Positions 21,141 to 22,213 of a stretch of DNA of 22,213 nucleotides are shown here, in pieces (positions within the stretch are counted from its first letter, which is position 1; each line of letters begins with the position of its first letter). Under the pieces are notes generated by a model, which saw only the letters and a list, made by a program, of their open reading frames with translations, had not been told where the DNA came from and made no database searches. Origin of the DNA: Plantago elongata. Its lineage: Eukaryota > Streptophyta > Magnoliopsida > Lamiales > Plantaginaceae. The stretch covers positions 1 through 22,213 of the forward strand of contig JAYMSP010002851.1 of the NCBI GenBank assembly GCA_036897095.1. Direction: 5' to 3'. Both the position numbers and the translations under genes were made by a program.

Positions 21141-21352
21141 TGGTACAATTTGAGTCTGTTCTGCTATGCCCACTCCTAATAATGGAGTTTGGCCGGAAGA
21201 GAATTAGGCTGGGAGTTGGGAAGACGACGTGGAGCTAAAAACACCGGAAGGTACAATTTGAGTCTGTTCTGGAGAATTAGGCTGGAAGGTACAATTTGAG
21301 TCTGTTCTGGAGAATTAGGCTGGAAGGTACAATTTGAGTCTGTTCTGCTATG
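21141..21352 (+). repeat. 38-bp repeat array (GTACAATTTGAGTCTGTTCTG)
   Basis: Two exact tandem 38-bp units lie at 21246-21283 and 21284-21321. A third partial unit from 21322 diverges after CTGTTCTG into CTATG. An earlier dispersed copy at 21143-21167 has the same CTATG continuation, and AGAATTAGGCTGG recurs at about 21199. The pattern suggests repeated unequal exchange starting from two dispersed copies. It lies 200-400 bp before the PGG start codon. Confidence 0.85.
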
Positions 21353-21432
21353 AAGCAAGGACTGAAGACCCAGAGGCAATGTCTCACAATTTCCTACCCC
21401 CTATTGACTTAGAGTCTTCGTCTCTAATCACT

Positions 21433-21440
21433 TATATAAT
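21433..21440 (+). promoter_or_regulatory. Candidate TATA box of the PGG gene
   Basis: TTATATAAT lies about 120 bp before the ATG. Initiation 25-35 bp downstream would fall inside the first 54-bp repeat and give an ATG-free leader of about 90 nt, avoiding the upstream ATGs at 21379 and 21439. Confidence 0.4.
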
Positions 21441-21443
21441 GGA

Positions 21444-21551
21444 CCAATTGAACATACAATTGATCCATTATTCACTGATCAGCAAACAAAGCAATACCCA
21501 ATTGAACATACAATTGATCCATTATTCACTGATCAGCAAACAAAGCAATAC
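21444..21551 (+). repeat. Perfect 54-bp tandem duplication before the PGG start
   Basis: Unit 21444-21497 is repeated identically at 21498-21551, starting CCAATTGAACATACAATTG and ending GCAATAC. Each unit also holds the palindrome CAATTG twice and TGATCA once. The second unit ends 6 bp before the ATG, so both probably lie in the 5' leader. Identity of the copies points to a recent event. Confidence 0.95.
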
Positions 21552-21557
21552 CAAAAA

Positions 21558-22145
21558 ATGGCGACGATTACTAGAGAAGCTGATGGAATTGAGCAGGAAA
21601 AACCAACCGTGCAAAAGGGTCACTGGGTAGAAAGGAAGAAAAGTGCACTAATGGTTGTGGCATCGCTTATCGCTACTATGGCATTTCAAGTTGGAGTATC
21701 CCCGCCTAAAAAATATGAGAACGAAGTTGCCAAACAAGGTAATACCTCTGAAAATCCAATCTTCGTCATGAATTTCACGTATTTCTACATAACGAACACG
21801 ATTAGCTTGGGTGCATCTCTCAGCATCATATTGTTGTTGGTGAGTGGATTGCCGATAAGGAATCGTTTTTTTATGTGGATTTTGATGTTTGTCACCTGGG
21901 TTGCAATTTCAACACTTGCGATGAGTTACGCTCTCTCAGTAACTATATCAGTACCTCAGCTGGATGCAAACGGAAACTCAATTATCACACATGGGGTAGA
22001 TTTGACATTGTTAGTGTGGGCTGGCCTCATAATCCTGATCCTTATCTGTCATTTGATTCGTTTTATCGTGAAGATGATTAGATTTATTATAAGGCTATTT
22101 AGTCCCAAGAAAAGTGTTGTGGTTTTAGGCAGAGTTCCTGTGTAA
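21558..22145 (+). CDS. Stand-alone PGG-domain membrane protein
   Basis: A complete single-exon frame of 195 residues. After a hydrophilic N-terminus (1-28) comes the PGG-domain signature, KKSALMVVASLIATMAFQVG followed by VSPP (27-50). This is the form found after ankyrin repeats in plant ACD6/ITN1-type proteins, here with PPKK where many members have PPGG. Four membrane segments are predicted: about 29-47, 78-98, 104-128 and 148-175. A basic cytosol-like tail follows. No ankyrin repeats are present in this frame or in the upstream sequence, so it is a PGG-only member; such short proteins are known in plants but their function is not. The context AAAAAATGGCG suits plant initiation. A frame with ATG at 21379 overlaps this start out of frame and ends at 21630. 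Confidence 0.88.
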   Translation: MATITREADGIEQEKPTVQKGHWVERKKSALMVVASLIATMAFQVGVSPPKKYENEVAKQGNTSENPIFVMNFTYFYITNTISLGASLSIILLLVSGLPIRNRFFMWILMFVTWVAISTLAMSYALSVTISVPQLDANGNSIITHGVDLTLLVWAGLIILILICHLIRFIVKMIRFIIRLFSPKKSVVVLGRVPV

Positions 22146-22213
22146 TAGCTGATTAGCATACAGTTGCTTAAGTTTAAATTTCGTTAACTAGGAATCTTGT
22201 TAGCTGAGTTTTT
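22146..22213 (+). other. Start of the PGG gene 3' UTR
   Basis: AT-rich sequence follows the TAA stop and runs to the window edge. The polyadenylation site is not resolved. Confidence 0.4.

Noticed and set aside
1..22213. CRISPR array, operon or prokaryotic element
   Set aside because: Introns, plant gene families, a Pol III tRNA terminator and MITEs show nuclear plant DNA. No repeat-spacer pattern is present.

Overview
This is plant nuclear DNA, most likely from a eudicot. The evidence is AT-rich intergenic sequence, GT-AG introns, Stowaway-like MITEs with CTCCCTCCGT ends, a plant tRNA-Val, a SAUR gene and an EXA1-type GYF-domain gene. An asterid or Lamiales source is my guess from the look of the MITEs and is not shown by the sequence.

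Layout. 1-4500: no supported gene. It holds microsatellites, a possible foldback hairpin, a cluster of TTGAC motifs and low-complexity CATC-rich sequence. 4568-12215: one large plus-strand gene of 11 coding exons encoding a 1573-residue GYF-domain protein of the EXA1/MUSE11/PSIG1 family. I rebuilt it exon by exon and every junction keeps frame. 12262-14875: a mobile-element and tRNA region. A tRNA-Val(AAC) locus and its flanks are present twice in tandem. The distal copy (14443-14516) folds perfectly; the proximal copy (12899-12972) is decayed and carries a nested MITE cluster that the other copy lacks. 14880-17290: AT-rich, with a tRNA-derived SINE candidate and two short coding-like remnants. 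17300-17809 (minus): a single-exon SAUR gene. 17810-21130: AT-rich, with a TRIM-like retroelement remnant and a small inverted-repeat element. 21140-22145: two sets of tandem repeats leading into a complete single-exon gene for a stand-alone PGG-domain membrane protein.

The three protein genes do not form a unit; in plants each has its own promoter. By homology, the EXA1-like gene acts in translational control and immune-receptor homeostasis, the SAUR gene in auxin- or senescence-linked growth control, and the PGG protein in membranes with unknown function. I see no clearly new multi-gene system. The most informative structures are the tRNA duplication, whose dead copy differs only by C-to-T/G-to-A changes; the MITE nest with a near-empty comparison site; and the 54-bp duplication in the presumed leader of the PGG gene, where an upstream ATG frame overlaps the start.
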